Shown here: positions 17,106 through 25,719 of the stretch, in pieces | Position numbering within the stretch: the stretch's first letter is position 1 | How the letters are laid out: every line of letters begins with the position of its first letter | Source of the DNA: Cytobacillus stercorigallinarum | GTDB lineage: Bacteria; Bacillota; Bacilli; Bacillales; Cytobacillaceae | Reading direction: 5' to 3' | Length of the DNA stretch: 64,000 bases | Assembly (NCBI RefSeq): GCF_014836495.1 | Contig: NZ_JACSQT010000005.1 | Span: forward strand, 214,927 to 278,926 | Notes under the pieces: generated by a model | Database searches by the model: none | What the model saw: only the letters and a program-made list of their open reading frames with translations | Told to the model about the DNA's origin: nothing | Program-made: the position numbers and the translations under genes

Positions 17106-18395
17106 TTATTGCCACCCTAAAATCACACGACAAATTGATTCAACGGCAATAGGCAGTACCTCTTCATCATAATCAAAACTTGGATGATGATGTCCAGCAG
17201 CGAGCGGTGTTCCAAATAACATATAGTTCGCCGCTCCCCCATTTTGCCTAACCTTCTCTAACATAAAGGCTGCGTCTTCAGAAGCCCCTAAAGGTAGTTT
17301 TGGAATCACATTTTTAATATTTGAACTGCCTTTCACTGCCCCATTAATAAAATCTATCCATTCATCTTGACACTCTGCACTCGGCGCCTGGCCAACGATT
17401 TCAACATTTGTTGTGACATCATAAAGAGCTCCACTTGCATGAATAATTCTCATTGCTTCGGCAACCATGTAATCCTCATTGAGTTCAGTCGATGAACCTC
17501 GTGTTTCTAATTGCATTTTCGCATAATCAGCAATGATATTTCGGCCACTTCCTGCCTCTAGTGTCCCTATATTGATGCGTGTCGCACCACCTGCGTGTCT
17601 TGTAATACCATTTAAATGTAATGAAGCGGCTGCAGCGGCTAATAAAGCATTCCTGCCTTCATTTGGCTCTAATCCAGCATGTGCAGATTTTCCAAAGTAT
17701 TCAACGTCTATCTTTGTACTGGCTAAGAACTGATCTGTTGTTGCCACTATGTCACCTACGTTTAATGAGTGGATACCTATATGCCCGCTTAAAAAGACAT
17801 CCGCATCATCTAGCAAGCCTTTATCCACCATCGGCTTTGCCCCTCGTCCCCCTTCTTCTCCAGGTTGAAATAACAAGGAGAACCGTCCGTTTAATTGGTG
17901 GCGATTTTCATGAATAAAACGCGCAACACCCAAACCTATAGCGGTGTGCCCATCATGACCACACGCATGCATATAGCCTTCTCTGTTGCTATGAAACCCT
18001 TGAGCAAAAGGAAAATGCGCTTCATCCTCTGCTTCATTAATCGGGAGCGCATCGATATCAAATCGCAGAACAATATGTTTTCCTTTGCGACCAGTGTCGA
18101 AATAGGCTCTAAGTCCGGTAAAAGCACCTTTCATTAAATATAAATGTGCCTTATTTATGCCCGCCTCCATGGCTCTTTGTTCTTCTTTTTCTATCTGATC
18201 TTCTGTTGGCAATCCCATTCTTGTATGTGGATGAAGAATTGCCTGCCCCATCTCTACTTCAAAATCGAGCTTTTCTATCTCTTCAGCAATCTTTGCAGTT
18301 GTCACATACTCTGTCCAAGCTACCTCTGGATATGCATGAAACATTCTTCTCATTTTAGTTAAATACGGGGTGATGTCTTTAATGAATGCTTCCAT
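17106..18395 (-). CDS. M20 amidohydrolase, AbgA-like
   Basis: 429-residue M20 peptidase/amidohydrolase. Metal-ligand and catalytic motifs: RFDIDALPI, ACGHDGHTA (HDGH ligand), QPGEEGGRGAKP (general-base Glu and ligand Glu), GHIGIHSL, and the C-terminal GTPLAAGHHHPSFD ligand His. The insertion around HPHTRMGLPTEDQIEKEEQ matches p-aminobenzoyl-glutamate hydrolase subunit A (AbgA) rather than ordinary N-acyl amino-acid hydrolases. It starts 15 bp after the other M20 gene and precedes the regulator and abgT. It likely cleaves an amide conjugate of an amino acid; the exact substrate is inferred. Confidence 0.88.
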   Translation of the reverse strand: MEAFIKDITPYLTKMRRMFHAYPEVAWTEYVTTAKIAEEIEKLDFEVEMGQAILHPHTRMGLPTEDQIEKEEQRAMEAGINKAHLYLMKGAFTGLRAYFDTGRKGKHIVLRFDIDALPINEAEDEAHFPFAQGFHSNREGYMHACGHDGHTAIGLGVARFIHENRHQLNGRFSLLFQPGEEGGRGAKPMVDKGLLDDADVFLSGHIGIHSLNVGDIVATTDQFLASTKIDVEYFGKSAHAGLEPNEGRNALLAAAAASLHLNGITRHAGGATRINIGTLEAGSGRNIIADYAKMQLETRGSSTELNEDYMVAEAMRIIHASGALYDVTTNVEIVGQAPSAECQDEWIDFINGAVKGSSNIKNVIPKLPLGASEDAAFMLEKVRQNGGAANYMLFGTPLAAGHHHPSFDYDEEVLPIAVESICRVILGWQ

Positions 18396-18410
18396 TTGAA
18401 AAAATTCCTC

Positions 18411-19607
18411 CTATAAACCCTTACTTTGTAATTGTTCAATTGTATCTACAGCAACTTGAGCCATCAATTCCATACCGATCGGCAAAATATTTTCATTCAG
18501 TTGGAAAGAAGGGTTGTGAAGTGGCTTTTGATTATGTCCTATTGAACAACCTAGCCAATAATAAACACCCGGATATTCTTTTAAAAAGCGGCCAAAATCC
18601 TCTCCCGCCATTGATGGAGCGACTTCTGGAACATTTTCCTTACCTACAAATTTCGCCGCTGTTTCCTTCACTCTTTCAGCCCACTCCGGCGTGTTTACTG
18701 TCGCAGGATAACCATCAAGGTAAGTGATGTCGACCTGTCCACCGAGCGCTTTAACAGTGTCTGTTACGATTTGATGAAAACGATTCTTCACTTCTGACTT
18801 TACATGATCCGCTAACGTTCTTACTGTCCCTTCAATCATTACTTCTTCCGCTATGACGTTATGGGCAACCCCACCAGATACCTTGCCAATTGTAACAACC
18901 GCTGATTCTAGCGGATCAATGTTTCGGCTCACAATCGTTTGCAACATTGTAATCACTTGGTTCGCGATAATAATTGCATCTTTTGTCATATGCGGCATAC
19001 TGGCATGCCCACCTGAACCAGTGATTTTCAAAGAAAACCGATCAGAATTACCCATCATCGCTCCCGATCTAACACCTATTTGCCCTGGCGGGAGGTCTGG
19101 CCATACATGCTGCCCAATAATAACTGATGGTTTATATTCATCAAATACACCGTCTTCCATCATTGTCTTCGCTCCACCTATTGGAGACTTTTCTTCCGCC
19201 GGCTGAAATAGGAGCAAGATCGTTCCAGCTAAATTGCTTTTATGGTTATTTAAGATAATACCAGCTCCTAATAGCATTGCTGCATGACTATCGTGACCAC
19301 AAGCATGCATCACACCTTTTACTTTCGAAGAATAAGAGACACCACTTTGTTCTTCAATCGGTAAGGCATCAATATCCGCCCGTAAACATATCGTCGGCCC
19401 CTGTTTTTCTCCTTTAATAATTGCTAGAATCCCAGTTTTAGCAAAACCAGTTTGATATGGAATTTGATAATCGTTTAGTTTCTGTTGTATTTTCAAAGAT
19501 GTTTGCACTTCTTCACCACTTAGCTCTGGATACTCGTGAAGTTCACGCCTAAACAATGTTAATTCAGTAGCTATTTTTTTTGCTTCGCCTTTAAAAGAAA
19601 CGGACAT
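18411..19607 (-). CDS. M20-family amidohydrolase (N-acyl-amino-acid hydrolase type)
   Basis: 398-residue metallo-amidohydrolase of the M20D group (hippurate/N-acyl-L-amino acid amidohydrolases). Motifs: FRRELHEYPELSGEE, RADIDALPIEEQSG, MHACGHDSHAAMLLG, LFQPAEEKSPIGGAK, GQHVWPDLPPGQIG, and the C-terminal PLHNPSFQLNE with the last metal ligand. It is the first gene of the minus-strand unit M20-M20-regulator-abgT, with GGGAGAG before the ATG. Pairing with an AbgA-like paralogue suggests a two-subunit or sequential hydrolase. Confidence 0.9.
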   Translation of the reverse strand: MSVSFKGEAKKIATELTLFRRELHEYPELSGEEVQTSLKIQQKLNDYQIPYQTGFAKTGILAIIKGEKQGPTICLRADIDALPIEEQSGVSYSSKVKGVMHACGHDSHAAMLLGAGIILNNHKSNLAGTILLLFQPAEEKSPIGGAKTMMEDGVFDEYKPSVIIGQHVWPDLPPGQIGVRSGAMMGNSDRFSLKITGSGGHASMPHMTKDAIIIANQVITMLQTIVSRNIDPLESAVVTIGKVSGGVAHNVIAEEVMIEGTVRTLADHVKSEVKNRFHQIVTDTVKALGGQVDITYLDGYPATVNTPEWAERVKETAAKFVGKENVPEVAPSMAGEDFGRFLKEYPGVYYWLGCSIGHNQKPLHNPSFQLNENILPIGMELMAQVAVDTIEQLQSKGL

Positions 19608-19780
19608 GATAATCTCTCCCTCTTCAAAATCATTAAGGAAAAATTCCTTATTAATTCCGATAATACACTAAAATCAATCAAATTTGAGGGAAATCCGGGA
19701 ATTTTTTAAAAATTTTCACTAAATTTATTCTGCAAAACGAAAAATGAGATGATATTTGATCAAAACTCCCCCATTAACAA

Positions 19781-20833
19781 CTATTCATTTTCACTCTCCG
19801 TTTCTAGACGTAAAAGATGCTCCTTTCTTTCTATACCTCCGCCATATCCGCCCAATTTTCCACTTGCTTTAATCACGCGATGACAGGGTATGATAATGGC
19901 TATTTGGTTGGCTCCATTGGCATTTCCAACAGCTCTTACGCGGTTGCTATTCCCTAATAAATTAGCAATATCTTGATAAGAAACAGTTTGTCCATATGGA
20001 ATCTTTTGCAAAAGAGACCACACTTCCATTTGAAAACGTGTTCCTTGAAGGAAAAGAGGAATAGTAAATTGTCGAAGTTGTTTAGCAAAATAAAGCTTGA
20101 GCTGTTCTTCTAGTTTTCGATTGATTGTCGTAACCCCTGGCAGTATCCGCGCATTTTGTTTATTTCGTATGTTTTCAATCTCTTTTTCAAGACCTCTCCT
20201 ATCGATAAATTCCAATAAATACAAATACTTTTCATCGCTAATACTAATCATCCTACCAAGAGGTGTCGATAAAATATTCGCATATACTATCGATAAAGAA
20301 GCTCTCTTTGGAGACCTACCAATGATTTTCGAGAAAGCATCATTAAAGGCACTCGATGAATCATAGCCGAGCAATACTTGTTGGTCTATCACTTTTTTTC
20401 CATTTAATATTTCTTTAAAGGCGATACCCATTCTTCTTGAGCGGGCGTACTGTACAAAGGTCATCCCGTAAATTTCTTTAAACTTTCTTCTTGCTGTTGC
20501 TGAATGAATACCTAGTTCGCGAAAATCCGCTTCCTTCCATCTTTTCTCTGGGCTAGCCTCAACTGCTAAAACTAATTTCTCAATTTCGTTAGGAATACTG
20601 TTTGGATAGAATAATGGTGTACAACGTTTACAAGGACGATAGCCTGCTAATAATGCTTCCTCTGCCGTTAAGAAGAATTCACAATTCTCATACTTAGGTT
20701 TTCTGGCTGAACAAGTTGCATGACAAAAGATACCTGTTGTTCTTATACCTACAAAGAAAATCCCATCGTATTGTGAATTTCTTTGAACTAACGCTTCGTA
20801 AAACTCTGTTTTCTTTTCCTCACTTATAATCAT
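19781..20833 (-). CDS. ada: Ada: bifunctional DNA methyl-repair protein and AraC-type activator
   Basis: 350-residue full-length Ada. N-terminal zinc domain with Cys37, Cys41, Cys68 and Cys71 (IFCHATCSARKP ... YRPCKRC), where Cys37 accepts methyl groups from phosphotriesters. An AraC-type helix-turn-helix follows (about 85-180). The C-terminal MGMT domain has the acceptor PCHRV at Cys317. In many bacilli these functions are split into AdaA and AdaB; here they are fused, as in E. coli. GGAGGGA precedes the ATG. Likely autoregulated after alkylation damage; no target operator was identified. Confidence 0.95.
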   Translation of the reverse strand: MIISEEKKTEFYEALVQRNSQYDGIFFVGIRTTGIFCHATCSARKPKYENCEFFLTAEEALLAGYRPCKRCTPLFYPNSIPNEIEKLVLAVEASPEKRWKEADFRELGIHSATARRKFKEIYGMTFVQYARSRRMGIAFKEILNGKKVIDQQVLLGYDSSSAFNDAFSKIIGRSPKRASLSIVYANILSTPLGRMISISDEKYLYLLEFIDRRGLEKEIENIRNKQNARILPGVTTINRKLEEQLKLYFAKQLRQFTIPLFLQGTRFQMEVWSLLQKIPYGQTVSYQDIANLLGNSNRVRAVGNANGANQIAIIIPCHRVIKASGKLGGYGGGIERKEHLLRLETESENE

Positions 20834-21503
20834 AGTTGTCCCTCCTTTATTTCGGTAATTGCTACTATTATTATAGCGAGGCTAAGCAAAATTTCTTTCT
20901 GAAAATGAACAACTATTTTTAACTAGATTGACATTCCTTTCATAGTCATTTCAATCATTTAGATGATGGGTGATATAATATTCTTTTTTCAACCAGTCAT
21001 TTCCCTTCAAATTGATTGTATAAATGCAACCATATGATGAACTTCACCTTTTGCGGAATGATTTAGTAGGGTGCCAAACTGCACCATATGCGACGAGCAG
21101 TAATTTTTTATGAGGATAATGATAATGTAGTGTGGAATATTATGTGATGAAAATGACTCTTTTCTTTCTTCATCAGTCATACGCTCTGCCTATCCAAACA
21201 TCTTTCACTCCATTCATTCGTGACCAACAACAGGTAAATTTAATGATTTCTGCTGTTTGTCTGACTCTCTTCTAGGACTTACAATAAATACAGCTGCATT
21301 TGTTTCAGAAATATAGCTTCTACAAAGTATCGCTTGTAGCTTTCCGACCGGCTTCTCCATATCTAATTAAACAAATCGTAGTTATTCTTTTCCCCCTTTA
21401 GAAAGTTAACGCTTTTTTCATCTTGTGTTCATAGGTTATTCATATTTAATGTGTATAGTAATATTACAGCTAGGACATAAACAAATTCCCCCCCTTTTGA
21501 AAT

Positions 21504-21535
21504 AGGGATTGAACATGTAGGATTGTTCAATCCCT
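21504..21535 (+). terminator. Orphan terminator-like hairpin
   Basis: AGGGATTGAAC and GTTCAATCCCT form a perfect stem followed by TTCTTATT. No intact plus-strand gene ends here. Confidence 0.45.
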
Positions 21536-21663
21536 TTCTTATTGCCTTTACTAAGCAATTCCCCTTATTTTTTTATTCGTATGATGCACATACTTGTCCT
21601 GATATCATAAGATAACAGTGAATAAAAATTTTCTTTCCCGCTAAAACCAGTTTGCTTCGTCTA

Positions 21664-21699
21664 TAGCCCACCTAGTGATAAAGACTCGCTAGTGGGCTA
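21664..21699. terminator. Hairpin near the GNAT 3' end
   Basis: TAGCCCAC-C-TAG pairs with CTAGTGGGCTA. It lies about 30 bp past the stop of the acetyltransferase at 21729; the T-rich side is on the plus strand, so terminator orientation is ambiguous. Confidence 0.45.
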
Positions 21700-21728
21700 C
21701 TTTATTTGTTAACAAATTCGAACTGGTC

Positions 21729-22193
21729 TTACTCATCAATCTCTTTCATATTTTTTTCAAAAAAGGCCAAAGTAATTTGCTCACTTACTCTCTTCTGATT
21801 CACCAATTGAAAACGATTTTTTTTATAAAAATTGATTGCTGGTGTATTTTTAATTGCTGTTGAAACCTTCAATTTTCTGAATTTGTTTTCACCCTCAATA
21901 AAGTTTAATAGTGCTTGTGCAACTCCCTTTTTAAAAAGTATTGGATGGACCACTAAGCGACAAACCTCTATGACATCACTATCAATATGAATAGATATAA
22001 CCCCATATAATCGACCCTTCATGTAATAACCAAAAAAAGTTTCACGACAATGTCGCAAAGTTTCTACCGTCTCTTTTAATGGAGGTAAATCATATGAACC
22101 AATTATCTCTGCTTCTATTTTGTATGCAGCGATTTGAATGGAGAGCACCTCTTGAGCTGACTCAATGTCAGTAATATCAATTCTTTTTATCAT
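21729..22193 (-). CDS. GNAT-family N-acetyltransferase
   Basis: 154 residues from the ATG at 22193, chosen over an upstream in-frame start because it gives the normal GNAT N-terminus MIKRIDITDIESAQEV with a GGGGG site upstream. Acetyl-CoA binding motif A reads CRLVVHPILFKKGVAQALL, and the motif B end is NFYKKNRFQLVN. Probably a small-molecule or protein acetyltransferase; the substrate is unknown. Divergent from sir2. Confidence 0.85.
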   Translation of the reverse strand: MIKRIDITDIESAQEVLSIQIAAYKIEAEIIGSYDLPPLKETVETLRHCRETFFGYYMKGRLYGVISIHIDSDVIEVCRLVVHPILFKKGVAQALLNFIEGENKFRKLKVSTAIKNTPAINFYKKNRFQLVNQKRVSEQITLAFFEKNMKEIDE

Positions 22194-22356
22194 TATCCAA
22201 ATCCCCCACTCTATCAACTCTTATAAAGCTTTTACCTTGTTACATATCTGTGGCATGTATTGCCATTATATCATCCTATTTTTATACACACGCTATAATT
22301 TAACTCCTTGATTGTCTATAATAATAAAAAGTAATAAAAGTTGGGGGGACTTGGAT

Positions 22357-23064
22357 ATGTTAGCAAATTGGCTGAAAAATGCACATTCAACCGTTATTTT
22401 TACTGGGGCTGGTATGTCTACAGAAAGTGGCTTACCCGATTTCCGCTCATCTACAGGCTTATGGAAGCAATTTAACCCAACACAATTAGCTAGTATTGAT
22501 GCATTGAACAATCAACTCAATGATTTTATGCACTTTTATCAAGAAAGAGTGCAAAGTGTCCAGCTTGTAAAGCCTCATAAAGGACATAGCATTCTTGCGA
22601 AATGGGAAGAACAAGGGTTAATTAAAGGGATTATTACGCAAAATGTTGATGGATTACATCAAGAAGCAGGTTCCACACATGTAGCAGAACTGCACGGAAC
22701 TTTAAGAAGATTTCACTGTCAAAGCTGTGGGAAGTCAAAGAATAGAGAAGATTTTATAAAACAACTAACCCAGTGTCACTGTGGTGGTAAGATAAGACCG
22801 TCTATCGTATTATTCGGAGAGCAGTTACCAAAAGATGCTTTCGAAGTTGCGCTACACTTATCTGAATTTAGCGACCTCTTTATCGTTTTAGGTTCCTCTC
22901 TATCAGTAGCCCCAGCCAATCAATTTCCTTTAATCGCAAAAGAAGCAGGGGCTAGGTTAGTAATCATTAATGAAGAACCAACTGACCTCGATTATTACGC
23001 TGACTTGGTCATTAATGAGAGGAAGATTGGAGAAGCATTATCCGCTGTTGATCAACAATTATAA
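22357..23064 (+). CDS. Sir2-family NAD-dependent protein deacylase
   Basis: 235-residue sirtuin. NAD-binding motifs: GAGMSTESGLPDFRS, TQNVDGLHQEAG and the catalytic histidine in ELHGT; GSSLSVAPANQFP completes the Rossmann part. The zinc ribbon is CQSC followed by CHCGG, so the second pair is spaced CxC rather than CxxC. ATG at 22357 follows GGGGGGAC by 8 bp and is preferred over a frame extension to 22312. It removes acyl groups from lysines. Divergent neighbour is a GNAT acetyltransferase, an attractive but unproven acetylase/deacetylase pair. Confidence 0.93.
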   Translation: MLANWLKNAHSTVIFTGAGMSTESGLPDFRSSTGLWKQFNPTQLASIDALNNQLNDFMHFYQERVQSVQLVKPHKGHSILAKWEEQGLIKGIITQNVDGLHQEAGSTHVAELHGTLRRFHCQSCGKSKNREDFIKQLTQCHCGGKIRPSIVLFGEQLPKDAFEVALHLSEFSDLFIVLGSSLSVAPANQFPLIAKEAGARLVIINEEPTDLDYYADLVINERKIGEALSAVDQQL

Positions 23065-23278
23065 AGCAATAATCTAAGAGAATTCGATCTAAATGACGAG
23101 AAAACTTTACTAAAAAAATTATCCATTAATGCTTTACCTACAGCACACTATTGTTATCGCTTGTTTTAGGTTATCTTTGCATTTAAATTCACGGATAACC
23201 CCCGACTCCTTATTGTCTTATATCGATAGATTCTTTTCTTAAATGACTATATTTACAGGCGTTAACTACAACTATTAA

Positions 23279-23362
23279 TAAAAAAAGCCTGATAACAATG
23301 GTTATCAGACTTCCTCCCAAGTGGGGCTTAGGATCATAACCTTACTATATTATGATTCTTTT
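23279..23362 (-). ncRNA. Candidate small structured RNA
   Basis: A compact noncoding block with two perfect stems: CTGATAAC/GTTATCAG (23289-23308), followed on the minus strand by about eight T residues, and ATCATAA/TTATGAT (23333-23356), T-rich on the plus side. Between them lies a G/C-rich single-stranded-looking segment (CTTCCTCCCAAGTGGGG on plus). Read on the minus strand this is hairpin, unpaired linker, terminator, typical of a trans-acting sRNA; the linker contains GGGAGG. Alternatively the two hairpins are simply terminators for converging transcripts. No clear promoter was found. Confidence 0.35.
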
Positions 23363-23452
23363 TCATTTGCATCTATTTTGTCAAAAAATCTAACATGGTT
23401 TTTTATTTTTACAAACTTTGGCTAAGTTTAGGACAAATCATCTGTCAGCTGA

Positions 23453-23860
23453 TGTTCATTTTCCGTTCAATTAACCAGAAAAGCTTATGGCAATAATAGA
23501 AGGATCATAGTAGAGACACTCGCACTATCGACAGTAAACCAATCCCATTTTCCATTAAGAAAGGAAAAAGAAGTTGAATGGTTTAAAGCAGTGAAAGAAA
23601 GCGTGAAGCTAACAGGTGGGGTGATCGTCTGCAGGAATTATATTAGCAGCAACTTGTGCAGTGCTTATCACACAACCACTATAGGAATTGTATCTTTTCG
23701 GGATGACGATTGTTATCAAACTGGATACTTTATGTTGTTCGTATTTGCTTATTATCTGCACTTTTTGTTAAGACTACTAAAAAGAAAAGGACAACTTTAT
23801 GGTGAAGAACCTTTGAAACAATCAAGTAGGTATATCTCTCCTCACTTTGAAGCAAACTAA
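23453..23860 (+). pseudogene. Unrecognised decayed coding remnant
   Basis: An open plus-strand frame of 136 codons without a credible start. Its first part reads like real protein (NNRRIIVETLALSTVNQSH, EKEVEWFKAVKESVKLTGG). After about 23630 it becomes atypical, while a hydrophobic continuation (GVIVC then ILAATCAVLITQPL) appears in another frame, suggesting a frameshift. Parent family not recognised. The stretch 23065-23452 before it contains only the candidate RNA. Confidence 0.3.
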
Positions 23861-23886
23861 TATAAAAAAAGTAAGGAGGGACTTTC

Positions 23887-24105
23887 ATGGGATTACTCAA
23901 TGCTTTTAACGAGTGGCGTGAAACGAGATATGCTAATCACGTGGAGAAAATGAAAGATCTCGAAAAATGCCCTGATTGTCGTGGAAAGGGATTTCAATAT
24001 TTTGCAGGTCAAGAATATATGTTTATGGACGACGATGCCTACTACTGTGCTAGCTGTAATGGCAGTGGTGAGTATGATATATGGGAAAGTAACCAAATCA
24101 AATGA
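23887..24105 (+). CDS. CxxCxGxG zinc-finger mini-protein (DnaJ-like knuckle)
   Basis: 72-residue protein with a strong AAGGAGGGA site. It holds two DnaJ-type zinc knuckles, CPDCRGKG (about 28-35) and CASCNGSG (about 54-61), following an N-terminal amphipathic segment NAFNEWRETRYANHVEKM. There is no J-domain or other catalytic part. A paralogue lies 6 kb away (29936-30214) with the same layout. Homologues in bacilli are, from memory, uncharacterised and sometimes misnamed. Likely a small protein- or nucleic-acid-binding zinc protein; function unknown. Confidence 0.85.
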   Translation: MGLLNAFNEWRETRYANHVEKMKDLEKCPDCRGKGFQYFAGQEYMFMDDDAYYCASCNGSGEYDIWESNQIK

Positions 24106-24125
24106 TATTCCTTTAACCATTTAAA

Positions 24126-24160
24126 AACCATCTCCAGCATTATCTGGAGATGGTTTTTTT
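24126..24160. terminator. Bidirectional terminator
   Basis: AACCATCTCCAG and CTGGAGATGGTT form a perfect 12-bp stem with T-run on plus and A-run on the other side, serving the zinc mini-protein and the converging metallophosphoesterase. Confidence 0.9.
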
Positions 24161-25253
24161 ATTGAAAATCTATTTCTATAATCATTACTTCTGATTGAGA
24201 ACCTATACGTAGTGCTGGTCCCCATAATCCGAATCCAGAAGAAGTAAAAGAATGTAATTGCTCTTTTGCCATATAGCCCCAATCATTTTCAAACAATTTT
24301 GCAGTAATTAAATTAGCAGGAAATAGCTGCCCTCTATGTGTATGACCTGAGAATATTACATCTGCTCCTGCCTCTTGTGCTTCTGTAATCTCATGTGGCT
24401 GATGATCTAATACAATAATGGGTAAATCTTTTGTTTCATTCCTAGCAATAAGTTCCTCTATGGTCTTTCTATTAGGGTTTGTTAAATCCTCTCTGCCAAT
24501 TACTACAAATTGGTCATTTATCATTGCTGCTTCATCCATTAAATAGTGAATACCGATCTCATTTAATTCCTTTTTTAATTGATCATTATCGCCACCATAA
24601 TAATCATGGTTACCAGGAGAAGCAAAAACACCAAGTGGGGCTTCTAGTTTTGCCATCGTTTTATTCATTTCCTTCTCTACATATGGGGTAATATCATCAT
24701 TAATAATGTCACCTGGAATAAAAATAATATCAGGCTTCTCCTCTTTCGCTATTTTCACCAACTTCTCAAGATGATTATTACCTACAATTGTACCGAGATG
24801 TAAGTCTGATGCCATTAATACCTTTACATCACCTTCTTCTTCATCATTAGCCTTTTCAATTGTTATTTGATAGTCTCTCACTATCGGTGTCCAAGCGTTA
24901 TATGTACCGTATATAAAGACAAACGTAAAAAACGCAACAACCGCCCAACCTGCATAGGTGAAGAATCTAGCATTTTTCTTTGTAATAAAATAAAGCAAAT
25001 TGATAATCGGTAATAGGAGCATACCATAGCCAACAATGACAAGCCAATATCCACCAATCCATTCAATAACCGGCAGATGAAACGAAAATCCAACAAAAAA
25101 TGATATTGAAAGAAGAAAAACAACTACGATAAATGTTTTTTTGAAACGAAAAGAAAAAGTTTTACGTAACCAACGCCATGTATTAAAGCCAATATAGTAA
25201 CAAGTTAAGCCATAAATAAGTATCATTGTGATGCCAACGAACAATGTAAGCAT
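24159..25253 (-). CDS. Membrane-anchored metallophosphoesterase
   Basis: 364 residues from ATG 25253 (AAGGGGA upstream; the frame runs on to 25307). Four hydrophobic segments occupy the first ~135 residues, then a calcineurin-like phosphoesterase domain follows with the full metal site: SDLHLG, GDIIND, SPGNHDYYGG, DHQPHE and SGHTHRGQ. The catalytic domain resembles B. subtilis YkuE-type enzymes, which act on the outer face of the membrane. Substrate unknown; lipid-linked or UDP-linked phosphates are possible. Divergent spacing indicates its own promoter. Confidence 0.9.
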   Translation of the reverse strand: MLTLFVGITMILIYGLTCYYIGFNTWRWLRKTFSFRFKKTFIVVVFLLSISFFVGFSFHLPVIEWIGGYWLVIVGYGMLLLPIINLLYFITKKNARFFTYAGWAVVAFFTFVFIYGTYNAWTPIVRDYQITIEKANDEEEGDVKVLMASDLHLGTIVGNNHLEKLVKIAKEEKPDIIFIPGDIINDDITPYVEKEMNKTMAKLEAPLGVFASPGNHDYYGGDNDQLKKELNEIGIHYLMDEAAMINDQFVVIGREDLTNPNRKTIEELIARNETKDLPIIVLDHQPHEITEAQEAGADVIFSGHTHRGQLFPANLITAKLFENDWGYMAKEQLHSFTSSGFGLWGPALRIGSQSEVMIIEIDFQ

Positions 25254-25415
25254 ATTTTTCCCCTTCACATTATGTATAAAGTATAGAACTGTAAAAAATA
25301 TTATCAAAGACGTATGTTGAAAACAACTAATTGCTTCTCAAATGACAAAAATAATGTTAAATGACTTGATTTCATATAAAGAAAGAAAGAAGCCTCCACT
25401 TTTACTGTGAAGACT

Positions 25416-25676
25416 TTAAGGTGTGATTTGTTTTTTAATTTGCTGTAATTCTTTTAAAGATAGGCCTTCTAAAGATTGTTTAATTTCTTTTGCTATTTCC
25501 CTCTTATGTTGCTCTTCATACTCATTCCACCACTGTCTTAGTCCTTCAGTAGAATCAAGAAGATAATCAAAGTCTATCTCCTCGACTGTTTCATCTGTTA
25601 AGTAATTCATTACTGCTGCAAGCATAGAGTTGAGGTGGTTGATCTCCTTATTATTATTTTCTTCTTTTTTAGCCAT
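25416..25676 (-). CDS. Small uncharacterised acidic protein
   Basis: 86-residue, charged and probably helical protein (NHLNSMLAAVMNYLTDETVE ... LRQWWNEYEEQHKREIAKE). It has no TM segment or known domain. An AAGGG site lies before the ATG. It begins 43 bp after the second siderophore permease gene on the same strand and may be the last gene of that Fur-controlled unit. No function can be assigned. Confidence 0.65.
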   Translation of the reverse strand: MAKKEENNNKEINHLNSMLAAVMNYLTDETVEEIDFDYLLDSTEGLRQWWNEYEEQHKREIAKEIKQSLEGLSLKELQQIKKQITP

Positions 25677-25719
25677 ACGCTCATACCCTTCATCTATTGT
25701 TAACGATAGTATGGTCTAT

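Larger units (their letters stand above)
20834..21728. other. Long intergenic region with possible decayed coding sequence and two hairpins
   Basis: About 890 bp without an intact gene. On the minus strand, 21007-21180 encodes an open 57-codon stretch starting MTDEERKESFSS with no ribosome binding site, and further upstream a 49-codon frame ends at a stop; both look like pieces of a degraded gene. I could not recognise the parent. Hairpins at 21504-21535 and 21664-21699 are listed separately. Confidence 0.35.

Noticed and set aside
21477..21700. CTAGGACATAAAC near 21477 as a second copy of the GGGACATAA-ended repeat
   Set aside because: Only the left word partly matches; the right end and GC-rich core are absent.
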